From NCBI GenBank assembly GCA_014763895.1, contig JACXUM010000028.1, positions 1 to 32,993 of the forward strand: a stretch of DNA of 32,993 nucleotides, given 5' to 3'. Made by a program: the position numbers and the translations under genes. Numbering within the stretch: position 1 is the first letter of the stretch; each line of letters begins with the position of its first letter. Below are positions 13,894 through 22,082 of this stretch, in pieces. The stretch is from Campylobacterales bacterium. Lineage in GTDB: Bacteria > Campylobacterota > Campylobacteria > Campylobacterales > Sulfurovaceae. A model generated the notes under the pieces. It saw only the letters and a program-made list of their open reading frames with translations. It was not told where the DNA came from and did no database searches.

Positions 13894-14265
13894 ATGGAGA
13901 CATTGATCAAAGATAAAAACTTACGGTTGACATCTGCACGAGCAAGCCTCCTGAAGATATTGATAGATGCCAAAAAACCCTTGTGTTATGAAGAGCTAAA
14001 AGAGCGCATCGCTATGGACAAAACAACCTTTTATCGCAATATGAACATCTTTGAAGAGAAGGGTATTATCAGGAGTTTTGAATCCAGCGACAAAAAACGT
14101 TACCATGAGCTGACAAGTCCAATACATGCTCATTTCATCTGCTCGGTTTGCAATGGCATCGCATGTATAGAGAACTATCCTGTCCCAAAACATATCAAAG
14201 GTGCCCAGGTAGACACAGTGATCGTAAAAGGGACTTGTGCTTCTTGTTGTATGTCTTTTGATTAA
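13894..14265 (+). CDS. Fur-family metalloregulator, probably Zur
   Basis: With the ATG at 13894 the product has 123 residues. An upstream TTG at 13888 is too close to the AGGA at 13883-13886, which is well spaced for the ATG. The N-terminal winged helix (RLTSARASLLKIL, TTFYRNMNIFEEKGII) is typical of Fur proteins. The C-terminal half has HAHFICSVCNG and a second CxxC (CASC), the structural zinc site, plus His residues for sensing. Divergence from znuACB makes zinc the likely signal, repressing znu when zinc is plentiful. Fur-family paralogs cannot be separated by sequence alone, so no gene symbol is given. Confidence 0.9.
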   Translation: METLIKDKNLRLTSARASLLKILIDAKKPLCYEELKERIAMDKTTFYRNMNIFEEKGIIRSFESSDKKRYHELTSPIHAHFICSVCNGIACIENYPVPKHIKGAQVDTVIVKGTCASCCMSFD

Positions 14266-14291
14266 TCTCAAAAAACAGATAAAACACTTTC

Positions 14292-14320
14292 ATATCCCGC
14301 TGCTTTTTTGATAGGGATAT
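14292..14320. repeat. Inverted repeat between convergent genes
   Basis: ATATCCC (14292-14298) and GGGATAT (14314-14320) form a seven-base stem with a 15-base loop. It lies between the regulator gene and the convergent membrane-protein gene. It may act in termination, but there is no U tract after the stem. Confidence 0.35.
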
Positions 14321-14379
14321 TATGGCGGAGGCCTAAGCAGCTTGGCTATGTGTCAGTCTGTTTAAAAGGGGTAAAAAGA

Positions 14380-15240
14380 TCAGTTCTTTTTACCTGTAAG
14401 ATAGATAAAGACCGATAAGGCAAAGATGATCAGCGAGATACCGCCCATCAGATAAAGTGCATTGATCATCTGACCGTCTTCATTCATTGCGATCTTGAAG
14501 ACGACCATGAGTGTTTCTATGGCAAGAGCGATCAGAATGGTGAAAAGGAATTTTGTAAGCACCTTGACTTCGCCTTTTCCGTCTTTTTTATAGCTTTTGT
14601 AAAAGACCTCTTGTTCGAGTACGGTTTTAGCCAGATCGAAGATAGCCAGTCCCAAAGTAGCTGCAATGATCGGTTTAAATATCGTGCGGATAGAGATGTT
14701 CAAACTGATCATGCTTTCAAAGAAATTGATTCCGGCATAGAGTATCGCCGCAAAAGAGATGAGCATCATAAAGAAACCTACGATCGTGTAGTACATCTCC
14801 TGAAAACCGCTGAATGCAGCATTCTTTTCGATCAATCCCAAACGTTCAAGGAGTCGTGTGAGATTGAAATCCATTAAAAGGATATCATCGCCTTCCTGCT
14901 TGCTTACTGTGACACAAAGGTTCTGTGTTGCGCTGCTTTTATATGGTGTTGTAAATGAAAAACCGTTCTCTTTGTTTCTGAGACGGTTGATCAGATAACT
15001 TCTGTTGACATCTTTGGCTACTTCGTCTATTTTGTTCGGGAAGATGTTGGGTGATGTCTGAAGTTTGGTCTTGGCATTGACGACATAGACCAGTTCCAAA
15101 GATCTGAAAGTTTGGAACAGTTTGTCGTAATTGTCTTCTTGGAGTTCTGAAATGTGTCCGATATTGTTATGGAAGGTATCTTCTATGAAATCCTCAACTT
15201 TTTCTCTGTATTGGTGATAAATATCTATATATTCTCTCAT
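14380..15240 (-). CDS. Membrane protein with N-terminal Cache/PDC-like domain
   Basis: From the ATG at 15238-15240 (MREYIDIY) the product has 286 residues, and a GTG at 15279 would add 13 residues. Residues 1-140 look like a small sensory Cache/PDC fold (a LELVYVVNAKTKLQTSP strand pair, FTTPYKSS and the ending DDILLMDFNL). Four hydrophobic helices follow (about 150-175, 180-205, 225-250, 260-282), ending in a lysine-rich tail. Unlike usual Cache sensors there is no membrane helix before the domain, so its side of the membrane is uncertain. I cannot name the family. It lies alone between a convergent regulator gene and a divergent metallopeptidase gene. Confidence 0.75.
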   Translation of the reverse strand: MREYIDIYHQYREKVEDFIEDTFHNNIGHISELQEDNYDKLFQTFRSLELVYVVNAKTKLQTSPNIFPNKIDEVAKDVNRSYLINRLRNKENGFSFTTPYKSSATQNLCVTVSKQEGDDILLMDFNLTRLLERLGLIEKNAAFSGFQEMYYTIVGFFMMLISFAAILYAGINFFESMISLNISIRTIFKPIIAATLGLAIFDLAKTVLEQEVFYKSYKKDGKGEVKVLTKFLFTILIALAIETLMVVFKIAMNEDGQMINALYLMGGISLIIFALSVFIYLTGKKN

Positions 15241-15344
15241 CTTAAATCTCTTTGTTTTGATTTTGTACAAGTATGGCACAGTGCGGATAAAAAATACTGA
15301 TACAGATTGTATAATTTTTCATCAAAGTTGGTTATAATCCACCC

Positions 15345-16613
15345 ATGACTCATATAGAAAAGATAGCCAAAGCCAAAGCCAAACTGATGTTGGATCATCC
15401 CTATTTTGGAACAGTCGTATCGGCTTTGAAACTTGAACCCAGCGATAATGTCGAGGCTTTTTTATCTGACGGGATAAGGTTGCAGTACAATGACGAGTAT
15501 TTTGATAATGCCGATGTGGAGGAGGTAGAATTTGCTCTGGCAAACGGTGCGATGCATACGGTGCTCGGGCATCATCAACGATCCAACGACCGGTATGACT
15601 GGCTCTGGCAGTTAGCAACCGATTATACGGTCAATGCCATGCTGGTGAGTAACGGTCTGCAGCTTCCCCAAAGGGCGAATTACCAGGAGCGCTTTAAAGG
15701 GATGTATGCCGAAGAGGTCTATGAGATGCTTCGCTCGGAGATCATCAATGAAGAGCTTAGCGCAGATGAGAGCCTCAAGGAACAGGCCCATGATGAGCAG
15801 GGCAAAAGCAATAACGACAGGGTTTCCCAAGAAGGTATCCAGGCTCCCGATGACTGGAACAAGGACGGTGACAGGCCTCGCCAGAGCGCACACTCAGACG
15901 GTACTAATAAGCAAAATGCTCCGCAGAACCAAAGGGCTGTTCAAAACCATACGCCTGATGAAAACGAGGAAGAGAGCTTCCAGAAAGATATCAATGCGTT
16001 GCGTCAAGAGCTTGAAGAGCAGTTCGAACAGATATTCCAAAAGCTCAACCGTCAGGGCTCTCTGCCCAAAGAGCTGGAATTTGTCGTTCCCAAATATTTT
16101 TCCCATAAGATCCATTGGAGAGAAAGACTCTACCGTTATATTGCTTCTTACGCCAAAAGCACCTATGCGTTTATGCCGCCCAATATGAAGTATCTCTACC
16201 GTGGGATCTATCTGCCGTCACTCAGTTCGGATCTGCTGCGTATCGTGATAGCAGTCGATACCTCGGGTTCTATAGATGAAAAGCTGTTAGGGACTTTTTT
16301 GGCTGAAGTAGAGTCGATCATGGAGAGCTATCCCAACTATGAGATCGATCTGATCACAGCAGATGCCAAAGTGCAGTCACATCGTATCTTCCTGCCCGGA
16401 GAAGGGCTTGATTATAAGATGAGCGGAAGAGGGGGAACAGACTTTAGTGCGGTATTTGACTATATCGATCAAACGATTGACAACCCGACGCTTCTGCTCT
16501 ATTTTACAGACGGATACGGCACCTTTCCCAAAAACGAAGCCTCTTATGATGTCCTTTGGGTCATGCCGAAATCTCTTGAAGTACCGTTTGGTGAAGTCTT
16601 GGTCTTGGATTAA
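15345..16613 (+). CDS. VWA-like putative metallopeptidase (DUF2201 type)
   Basis: The protein has 422 residues. The N-terminal part has a zinc-peptidase-like HTVLGHH motif (near residue 71, following an acidic stretch) as in the putative metallopeptidase domain of DUF2201 proteins. A charged, low-complexity linker (about 140-215) follows. The C-terminal part is a VWA-like domain with the metal-ion site IAVDTSGSID and GRGGTDFSAVFDYI. Such proteins are normally encoded next to a MoxR-type ATPase and are thought to be its partner. Here the nearest MoxR gene is 10 kb away at 4666-5670. No signal peptide is present. A proteolytic substrate is not known. Confidence 0.88.
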   Translation: MTHIEKIAKAKAKLMLDHPYFGTVVSALKLEPSDNVEAFLSDGIRLQYNDEYFDNADVEEVEFALANGAMHTVLGHHQRSNDRYDWLWQLATDYTVNAMLVSNGLQLPQRANYQERFKGMYAEEVYEMLRSEIINEELSADESLKEQAHDEQGKSNNDRVSQEGIQAPDDWNKDGDRPRQSAHSDGTNKQNAPQNQRAVQNHTPDENEEESFQKDINALRQELEEQFEQIFQKLNRQGSLPKELEFVVPKYFSHKIHWRERLYRYIASYAKSTYAFMPPNMKYLYRGIYLPSLSSDLLRIVIAVDTSGSIDEKLLGTFLAEVESIMESYPNYEIDLITADAKVQSHRIFLPGEGLDYKMSGRGGTDFSAVFDYIDQTIDNPTLLLYFTDGYGTFPKNEASYDVLWVMPKSLEVPFGEVLVLD

Positions 16614-16677
16614 AAGCTAGAGATCTGGGATAACCAAAAACAGGCTTTCATTTGTTATCCGGCACCTTATAGCTTTT
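16612..16677. terminator. Nested inverted repeats between convergent genes
   Basis: An outer pair AAAAGCTA (16612-16619) and TAGCTTTT (16670-16677) encloses an inner pair GGATAAC (16628-16634) and GTTATCC (16654-16660). Together they form one long two-level hairpin between the metallopeptidase and the nucleotidase genes. The right arms lie inside the last codons of the nucleotidase. It is probably a bidirectional terminator or transcript-end structure, although the U tract is short. Confidence 0.5.
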
Positions 16678-18444
16678 AATGCAACGCTCTTCATGCGGCA
16701 GCCGCAGCACTTTTTTCCCATCAGATTGCAATGTTTGAACATAGTTTGCAAAGCTCATCGCATAATCAAGATAAGTGTCCGTGCCTTTACCGCCTTTTTG
16801 CTGCACCTCCAGCAAGGTCGTATAGCCGTCTTTGCCGTCTGCAATATAGCTGTTGACGACGATGATATAATGTTTGGAATTCTCCAATGGCAGCCATTTG
16901 CCGTTTTTACGCTCTTTGATCTCAAGATTGGATACCCGGTCATTTTTTGCCCTGCTCATATCGATGTCATAGCGCAATCCATAGGCATAGGGAAATGAAC
17001 CGTCAGATCCGTAGTTGTCATAGAAATTGATCAATGCCTCTTCAAGCAGTTGCTTTATCTGGGCACCGCTCATTTCTATCTCTATCAGCGTATTGGAAAA
17101 CGGAAGCAGGGAGTAGACGTCCTGTATCGTGATCTGGCCTGCTTTAAGTCCTGAACGGACGCCGCCCGCATTTTGGATACATGCATCGGCTCTCAGGCTG
17201 GCCTGGTAAAACGCAGCGGCAATGACCGGGGCCAATTCGCTGCCATAGGGGAGGGAGGCACCATCAACCCCCTCATAGCTTTTCCCCGGAACCCTGATAT
17301 GACGCAAATCTTCACCGATCGTGCCTATGACGGTGGCGGCTTTGCTTTTGATCTGTTCGGTATAGATTGATAGTTTTTTTGCTATGACAGGGTCTTCATC
17401 CAGGATAGAGACATTGCCGGTCCGATGAAAAACAGCCAACAGCCCCTCTTTGTTATATTTGTCAATATCAATTATTTTGTTTTGGCTGTCTTTGGCATAA
17501 AAACGGTCTCCTATGATGAGATGCGGTGTGCCGCTGCACTCTTTGAGATGTCCGTTTTGATCAAATGTGACATGCAGTTCGCCAACCACCTTGGAGTATT
17601 CCCATGCCTGGGCGATACAGACTCTATCTCCGCTTTTGGAGAGGAGTTGAGTCGGATACTCTCCAACACTGTTAAGCCCTATCTTTTCAAAATTTCCCAG
17701 CAAGGAATGGGAATCCCCGTCTATGATGACATCGATCCCGTCTATTTTTTTAGCCAGTTCCTGGTCATTTTCATAACCGAAATGGCTCAGAAGGATGATC
17801 TTGTCTATGCCTTTGGATTGCAGCTTATCCACATATTTTTTAACCCTGAAAAATTCATCATAGAAGGTGATATTACTGCTGGGCCTTGATGAAGCGCTTG
17901 TTTTTTGTGCCGTTTCCAGGCCGATGATCCCGACTTTTTGTCCCTCGATCTCTTTGATCAGGTAGGGTTTCCATTTTCCGTAGAGTACGGAACCTTTTGT
18001 TGCTTCGACATTTGAGGCGATAACAGGAAAATCGGCTTTTTCGATAAATTTTGCCAAAACTTCATCCCCTTCATCAAACTCATGGTTACCCAGCGTAAAG
18101 GCATCAAGCCCTATCTCGTTGAGCAATTCCACATCCGCTTGTCCTTTAAAAAGGGTAAAATAGAGCGTTCCGCTCATTGCATCCCCGGCATGGAGTGTTA
18201 AGCTGTTTTTGTATTTGGAACGAAGCGTTTTGATCTGGGTTGCTACTCTTGTCATCCCGCCTGCTTCTACAATGACAGGCTTGCCGCCAGCCTTTAGCTC
18301 CAGGGGTTCTGATGCCAGATGTGAATGATGGTCATTCAGATGGATGATCGTCAGGTCCAACGGTTTGGGTGTATCTCCAAAGCACTCGGTAAACCACATC
18401 ATTGTGCAGGTTGCCAAAATATTTAATGCCGTATTTATTTTCAT
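16648..18444 (-). CDS. Periplasmic 5'-nucleotidase / NAD-nucleotidase (UshA/NadN family)
   Basis: This 598-residue exported metallophosphatase has an N-terminal signal sequence (about 1-23). The dimetal domain shows HLNDHHSHL (35-43), HAGDAMSG and GNHEFDEG (119-126). The C-terminal 5'-nucleotidase domain has QNAGGVRSG and the substrate-binding NSYIADGKDGY. Length and architecture fit UshA or NadN (about 550-600 residues), which dephosphorylate nucleotides or cleave NAD for scavenging in the periplasm. The choice between these substrates cannot be made by eye. It is not SoxB, because the Sox-specific motifs were not recognised. It stands alone on the minus strand, with a divergent promoter region shared with the motor-protein operon. 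Confidence 0.9.
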   Translation of the reverse strand: MKINTALNILATCTMMWFTECFGDTPKPLDLTIIHLNDHHSHLASEPLELKAGGKPVIVEAGGMTRVATQIKTLRSKYKNSLTLHAGDAMSGTLYFTLFKGQADVELLNEIGLDAFTLGNHEFDEGDEVLAKFIEKADFPVIASNVEATKGSVLYGKWKPYLIKEIEGQKVGIIGLETAQKTSASSRPSSNITFYDEFFRVKKYVDKLQSKGIDKIILLSHFGYENDQELAKKIDGIDVIIDGDSHSLLGNFEKIGLNSVGEYPTQLLSKSGDRVCIAQAWEYSKVVGELHVTFDQNGHLKECSGTPHLIIGDRFYAKDSQNKIIDIDKYNKEGLLAVFHRTGNVSILDEDPVIAKKLSIYTEQIKSKAATVIGTIGEDLRHIRVPGKSYEGVDGASLPYGSELAPVIAAAFYQASLRADACIQNAGGVRSGLKAGQITIQDVYSLLPFSNTLIEIEMSGAQIKQLLEEALINFYDNYGSDGSFPYAYGLRYDIDMSRAKNDRVSNLEIKERKNGKWLPLENSKHYIIVVNSYIADGKDGYTTLLEVQQKGGKGTDTYLDYAMSFANYVQTLQSDGKKVLRLPHEERCIKSYKVPDNK

Positions 18445-18501
18445 TTTGCTTCCTTTTTTTGAGGCTATAACCCAACGTTAGCATTTCATTTACACATTTT
18501 A

Positions 18502-18509
18502 AGTATAAT
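18502..18509 (+). promoter_or_regulatory. Probable -10 region of the motor-pair operon
   Basis: AGTATAAT lies about 30 bases before the ATG at 18539, in the divergent spacer between the nucleotidase and motor genes. No good -35 is visible. Confidence 0.45.
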
Positions 18510-18538
18510 TGCCTAAATTATAGCCTTTAGGATTGTGT

Positions 18539-19648
18539 ATGTTTGAACTTGAAAATCGTCATGCCGGCAGTGGGTGCAGTGCCCAAATCGTTGTGCTGGT
18601 GCTTTTGCCCTTACTGTTTTTGATCGGCCTTGTACTGGGATATCTGGGAATGATACCATTAAAAGTGGAGATACATACGCTTCTCATCGTATCGTTCATC
18701 TTTGTTACATTCGTGCTCTTTGCTCGGCATAATGCCAATTATGCCGTGTGTCATATGAAAGGGTCTTTTGTTGCAATGGAACAGGCATTGCAGAGTGCCT
18801 TGCGTGCGAATGCATTGACCATTATGGATAAGACCAAATCGACGCTGAACGTCAGAGAGTTTATAGCCGAATATTATAAAGATATCCGCAATGACAACTT
18901 TGCACGTGTTGCCCCTACGGTATTTCCAATGCTTGGGATATTGGGGACCTTTATTGCGATCGCACTCTCCATGCCTGATTTTACCGTAAAGGATCTTGAT
19001 GCGCTGGACCGTGAGATTTCCATACTGCTTTCAGGAATCGGAACGGCATTTTATGCATCCATTTACGGGATCATGCTTTCGCTGGTATGGATCTATTTTG
19101 AAAAGCGCGGAAATGCCAAGGCTGATAAGACGATCCGTGGTCTTGAAAAAATCTATAATTCAAAAGTATGGACCAAAAGCGAACTGATCAAACACGAGCA
19201 TATGCAAAGCGAACTCAAAGACCAGCAGATAGTCCAGACACTCAAAGAGACGTTTAACCTTGATTTCATCAAGGAGCTGAATGAACAGTATCTGAAAAAC
19301 TTTACAACAATCATCCATGAAACGACAAACGGTTTCAGCGAACTGACCAAAAATCTCCAATATGCAGCGACAGATCTTAGAATGACGCTTGATAAGGTTC
19401 AGAACCGTCAGGAGAGTATCAATGCCGTTTCGATGATTCAAGCCAATATCGAAGGTTTCAATATGAACGCCCAGGAACTTCAAAAAGCGATGGAACGTTT
19501 TGACGGGACAGTGGACCACACGTTTGACAAGATCGACAGCGAGATCGCTCGGATCGTAGAAAAACTGGGAGATTTTGCGGGTATCATTGCTGAGCAGAAC
19601 AATGCAATACTAAAAAATATCAATAAAGAGAATAGGGAAACAAAATAG
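18539..19648 (+). CDS. MotA/TolQ/ExbB-type proton channel subunit (ZorA-like)
   Basis: From the ATG at 18539 (TAGGA six bases upstream) the product has 369 residues. Membrane segments lie at about 17-38, 46-62, 124-147 and 166-186. The last two show the conserved proton-channel pattern APTVFPMLGILGTFIAIAL and LLSGIGTAFYASIYGIMLSLVW of MotA/TolQ/ExbB proteins. Residues about 195-369 are a long helical, coiled-coil-like cytoplasmic tail. The stop overlaps the GTG start of a MotB/OmpA partner by one base. It should form the ring around two copies of that partner and use ion flow to move it. The pair recalls ZorA/ZorB of the Zorya defence system, but the tail is shorter and no ZorC/D/E is seen. 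Confidence 0.88.
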   Translation: MFELENRHAGSGCSAQIVVLVLLPLLFLIGLVLGYLGMIPLKVEIHTLLIVSFIFVTFVLFARHNANYAVCHMKGSFVAMEQALQSALRANALTIMDKTKSTLNVREFIAEYYKDIRNDNFARVAPTVFPMLGILGTFIAIALSMPDFTVKDLDALDREISILLSGIGTAFYASIYGIMLSLVWIYFEKRGNAKADKTIRGLEKIYNSKVWTKSELIKHEHMQSELKDQQIVQTLKETFNLDFIKELNEQYLKNFTTIIHETTNGFSELTKNLQYAATDLRMTLDKVQNRQESINAVSMIQANIEGFNMNAQELQKAMERFDGTVDHTFDKIDSEIARIVEKLGDFAGIIAEQNNAILKNINKENRETK

Positions 19649-20718
19649 TGTTCAGGGGTAAAAGTACCGACGAAGGAAGCAATTTCTGGATATCGTATGC
19701 AGACTTGATGGCAGGTTTGCTATTTGTGTTTATCCTGTTGATTGGAGCCATCGTTTCTAAATCGATCATTTTGAAGACGGATCTTCATAAAAAGGAAGAT
19801 ACGCTAGCCAAGATGTCACAAACCCTCAAGAAGAAAGAGTATTCTCTTGTCAGTTTAAATGAAATGCTTAGCAAAAAACAGCAAGAGCTGAAGCTCAGGG
19901 CCGACGAGATCAAAAAACTCAATCAAATGTTATTGGAGGCCAATACCCAAAAAGACCTTTTGAGCAATAAGATCGTTATCGTTCAGAATCTGCTTAAAGA
20001 AAGCAATGAAACGGTACATCAACAAACCAAAAAGATTGAGGAATACGAAGGCAAAGTGCTGGTGCTTTCCAATGAATTGACCGAAGCGAACAATACCGTC
20101 AAACTTAAAGATGAAAAACTTCTCGAACTCCTCAATGCACTGGATGAGAAACAGACCAAATATGATGAACTTGTGGCCAACCTGCAGGCGCAAAAAGCCA
20201 AGATCAAAGCACTTACGGGTATCAAGCTCAAGGTGATCGCTGCATTGAAAGAACAACTCGGAGACAAGATCAATATTGATAAAGAAAGCGGTTCACTACG
20301 GCTTGCATCTAGCATCTTATTTGATAAAGGCAGCAGTGAACTCAAAGAGGAATCCAAAGCCAATCTGAAAAAGGCGTTCGAAGAGTATATCGGTGCACTT
20401 GTCAGTAATTCACAGATTAAACCCTATCTTGACAGGATCATCATCGAGGGCCATACTGATAGTGACGGAGGGTACCTGTACAATTTGGATCTTTCACAAA
20501 AACGTGCCTTGGCTGTGATGAACTTTTTACTTACACTTGATATTGCAAAGCAGGAAAATCTCAAGCCCCTTTTGATTGCGTCCGGACGTGCCTATTTGGA
20601 TGCCATCAATGTAAATGGGGTGGAAGACAAAGAAGCTTCAAGACGTATCGAGATCAAATTCGGACTGAAAAACGAGGATGCAATGCATGAGATAGAAGAG
20701 GTGCTGGATGCGCAGTGA
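19648..20718 (+). CDS. MotB/OmpA-type stator subunit with long coiled coil (ZorB-like)
   Basis: This 356-residue protein starts at GTG, which shares a base with the upstream stop. A short cytoplasmic N-terminus leads into one membrane helix (14-38, SYADLMAGLLFVFILL) with the MotB-type aspartate at D19 as probable proton site. Residues about 45-205 are a continuous charged coiled coil. Residues 217-345 are an OmpA-like peptidoglycan-binding domain (SILFDKGSSEL, GHTDSDG at 268-274, LSQKRA at 282-287). The very long coil between membrane and wall anchor is unusual, because in MotB and ZorB the linker is short. This could be a tall periplasmic strut. The end overlaps the next small ORF by 11 bases. 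Confidence 0.88.
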   Translation: MFRGKSTDEGSNFWISYADLMAGLLFVFILLIGAIVSKSIILKTDLHKKEDTLAKMSQTLKKKEYSLVSLNEMLSKKQQELKLRADEIKKLNQMLLEANTQKDLLSNKIVIVQNLLKESNETVHQQTKKIEEYEGKVLVLSNELTEANNTVKLKDEKLLELLNALDEKQTKYDELVANLQAQKAKIKALTGIKLKVIAALKEQLGDKINIDKESGSLRLASSILFDKGSSELKEESKANLKKAFEEYIGALVSNSQIKPYLDRIIIEGHTDSDGGYLYNLDLSQKRALAVMNFLLTLDIAKQENLKPLLIASGRAYLDAINVNGVEDKEASRRIEIKFGLKNEDAMHEIEEVLDAQ

Positions 20719-20923
20719 TTTTGAACCTAAATCCCTCAAACGAGCCAATGAAATCCTCTCTCAGCATCTTAAGGTTGCGCAGATGTCCTTAGATGATACG
20801 AAACAAAAATTAAAATTAACTCAAAATAAGCCAAAACCTACCTTGTGGCAGAGTTTGAAAAGGTATGGGAGTATTTGCCGTAATTTAGGGTGCTATCCAT
20901 TTGAAGTCTCATATTGGTTTTGA
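20708..20923 (+). CDS. Third ORF of the motor operon, probably 3'-truncated
   Basis: This 71-codon frame begins 11 bases inside the OmpA-type gene. Residues 1 to about 45 (MRSDFEPKSLKRANEILSQH, then a Lys-rich helix) look like the start of a real helical protein. From roughly residue 48 on it runs over DNA that is, on the other strand, the mltG gene, and its composition changes (CRNLGCYPFEVSYWF). The natural 3' part was therefore probably lost in a rearrangement at about 20840-20861. The original length and function are unknown. Confidence 0.45.
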   Translation: MRSDFEPKSLKRANEILSQHLKVAQMSLDDTKQKLKLTQNKPKPTLWQSLKRYGSICRNLGCYPFEVSYWF

Positions 20924-21590
20924 GTCTGTTTTGAATGACTGAAGAGATTGCAGGCATTTCGCTTATATTATTGCTCTCTTTTTGTATGATGGAAGCGATG
21001 ATGCGTATTTCCTGTATCCTCGAAGCATTGGCATCTCTTAGATAAGTGTTTTAAAATCTTTCAAATGTTTCTTTAGAACGTTCAAAGAGATATTCCATCG
21101 TTGCTTTTTCATCGGCACTTCTTGCGAGCGTATAATGGTTTGCGATGATATCCCCTTCTTTGAACTGTGCATAGTTGTCATAGTAGCGCATCAGTTTCAC
21201 GGGATCAAGCTTCATATCGTTTGCAAGCCTTTCAATGAGAGCCTCCTTGCTTTCGCCTGCAAAGATCACAACCTGCATGGTAGGGGCTTTCTGACGATAA
21301 AGAAATTCAAAGAAGGTCAAACGGCCGTGTTTCTCGGGTTCAACGCGGTACCATCCTTTGGTGGGAACACGAATGAGTTTGAGCATAGCAGAATCGATCC
21401 AGGTCACATCATAGCCATTTTTTTGCAGCGTTTTTTTAACTGTTTTAAAATCTGAGGAAGGGATATAAAACGTGGTAGCACCATGTATGGGAATAAAGTG
21501 ATAGATGATGCCCAAAAGCAACAATCCTGCAAAAATCTCCACGTAGATTACAAAACGGCGATACTTATGGGAAATAATCTGTTTCATCAT
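20862..21590 (-). pseudogene. mltG: Broken mltG (endolytic murein transglycosylase): in-frame stop plus lost 3' end
   Basis: The N-terminal half reads normally from ATG at about 21588-21590: a membrane anchor (VIYVEIFAGLLLLGIIYHFI) and the LysM-like/YceG region with VVIFAGESKEALIERLA. A TAA stands at 21051-21053. Reading on in the same frame gives NTYLRDANASRIQEIRIIAS, IIQKESNN with the catalytic Glu, EMPAISSVIQNRL and LQMDSTLNYGKYSHT, which are clear MltG motifs. Homology ends at about 20862, where roughly 80 expected C-terminal residues are missing and the DNA becomes the 3' end of the motor operon's third ORF. The product up to the stop lacks the catalytic residue. MltG normally cleaves nascent peptidoglycan at the inner membrane, so another copy or another enzyme should do this here. 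Confidence 0.82.
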
Positions 21591-21620
21591 TGATGATCTA
21601 TACCTTTTTTCATAGGGTTG

Positions 21621-21626
21621 ATTATA
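21621..21626 (-). promoter_or_regulatory. Extended -10 of the mltG remnant
   Basis: The minus strand reads TATGCTATAAT, identical to the extended -10 before 2322. This indicates that the remnant still has a promoter. TATAAT occupies 21621-21626. Confidence 0.5.
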
Positions 21627-21677
21627 GCATATTTGCATATCAGGCTTGTCTTTCTGTCATTTTGTCATACTTTGGGT

Positions 21678-21683
21678 TATAAT
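21678..21683 (+). promoter_or_regulatory. -10 box of the DUF503 gene
   Basis: TATAAT at 21678-21683 lies 30 bases before the ATG at 21713. AAGGAG (21703-21708) is a strong ribosome binding site for that gene. Confidence 0.5.
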
Positions 21684-21712
21684 TATTCATCTTAAACAGA
21701 CAAGGAGATTAT

Positions 21713-21988
21713 ATGGTTATCTGTCATTGTCATATTCATATGGAACTGCCTTACGTTGCTTCTCTCAAAGGCCGCAGAAGTGTGCTGAACTCGCTGAAGG
21801 AGAAACTTAAAGCTTTCAATGTTTCGGTGTTGGATGTCAGCGGAGAGTATGCCAAAGAGGCTGATGTGGCTTTCGTATTTCTATCCCATGATTCCAAAAG
21901 TTTGGCACAGTATAAAGAGAAGATAGAACAGATGCTTGAGCGCAATTTTGGCGAGTATGTCTATGAGCTCGATTATGAAGAGATATAA
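21713..21988 (+). CDS. DUF503 (YlxP-like) family protein
   Basis: This 91-residue protein follows the DUF503 pattern: an initial strand with ICHCHIHMELPYVASLKGRRSVLNSLKEKL, a central NVSVLDVSGEY, and a closing strand-helix with AFVFLSH and an acidic C-terminus. Family proteins are small, ferredoxin-like and often lie near rbfA and translation genes. Their role is poorly known. Here it is expressed from its own promoter and followed by an AT-rich hairpin, with no such neighbours. Confidence 0.85.
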   Translation: MVICHCHIHMELPYVASLKGRRSVLNSLKEKLKAFNVSVLDVSGEYAKEADVAFVFLSHDSKSLAQYKEKIEQMLERNFGEYVYELDYEEI

Positions 21989-21992
21989 AGTA

Positions 21993-22017
21993 TTATTGCC
22001 TAAAATCTATGCAATAA
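21993..22017 (+). terminator. AT-rich hairpin after the DUF503 gene
   Basis: TTATTGC (21993-21999) and GCAATAA (22011-22017) form a seven-base stem with an 11-base loop just after the stop codon. The stem is weak and no U tract follows, so termination is only a possibility. Confidence 0.35.
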
Positions 22018-22082
22018 ATAGAATCAAAGAAAATCGGACTATGTTAGAATGAAAAAAGATGTTAAAAAACGGAGGTGGCCAA

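Noticed and set aside
16648-18444. SoxB of the sulfur-oxidation pathway
   Set aside because: SoxB is a relative of this family, but the C-terminal nucleotide-binding motifs are those of a nucleotidase and no other sox gene is nearby.
18539-20718. A full Zorya defence system
   Set aside because: No ZorC, ZorD or ZorE homolog is visible on either side, and subunit proportions differ. Only a ZorAB-like pair can be supported.
20708-20923. The 71-codon ORF as a complete third subunit of the motor system
   Set aside because: Its last third is antisense to clear mltG sequence, so its C-terminus is not native.
21051-21053. Programmed readthrough or recoding of the in-frame TAA in mltG
   Set aside because: TAA is the least likely stop for recoding, no SECIS-like or shift signal is evident, and the 3' end of the gene is lost as well.
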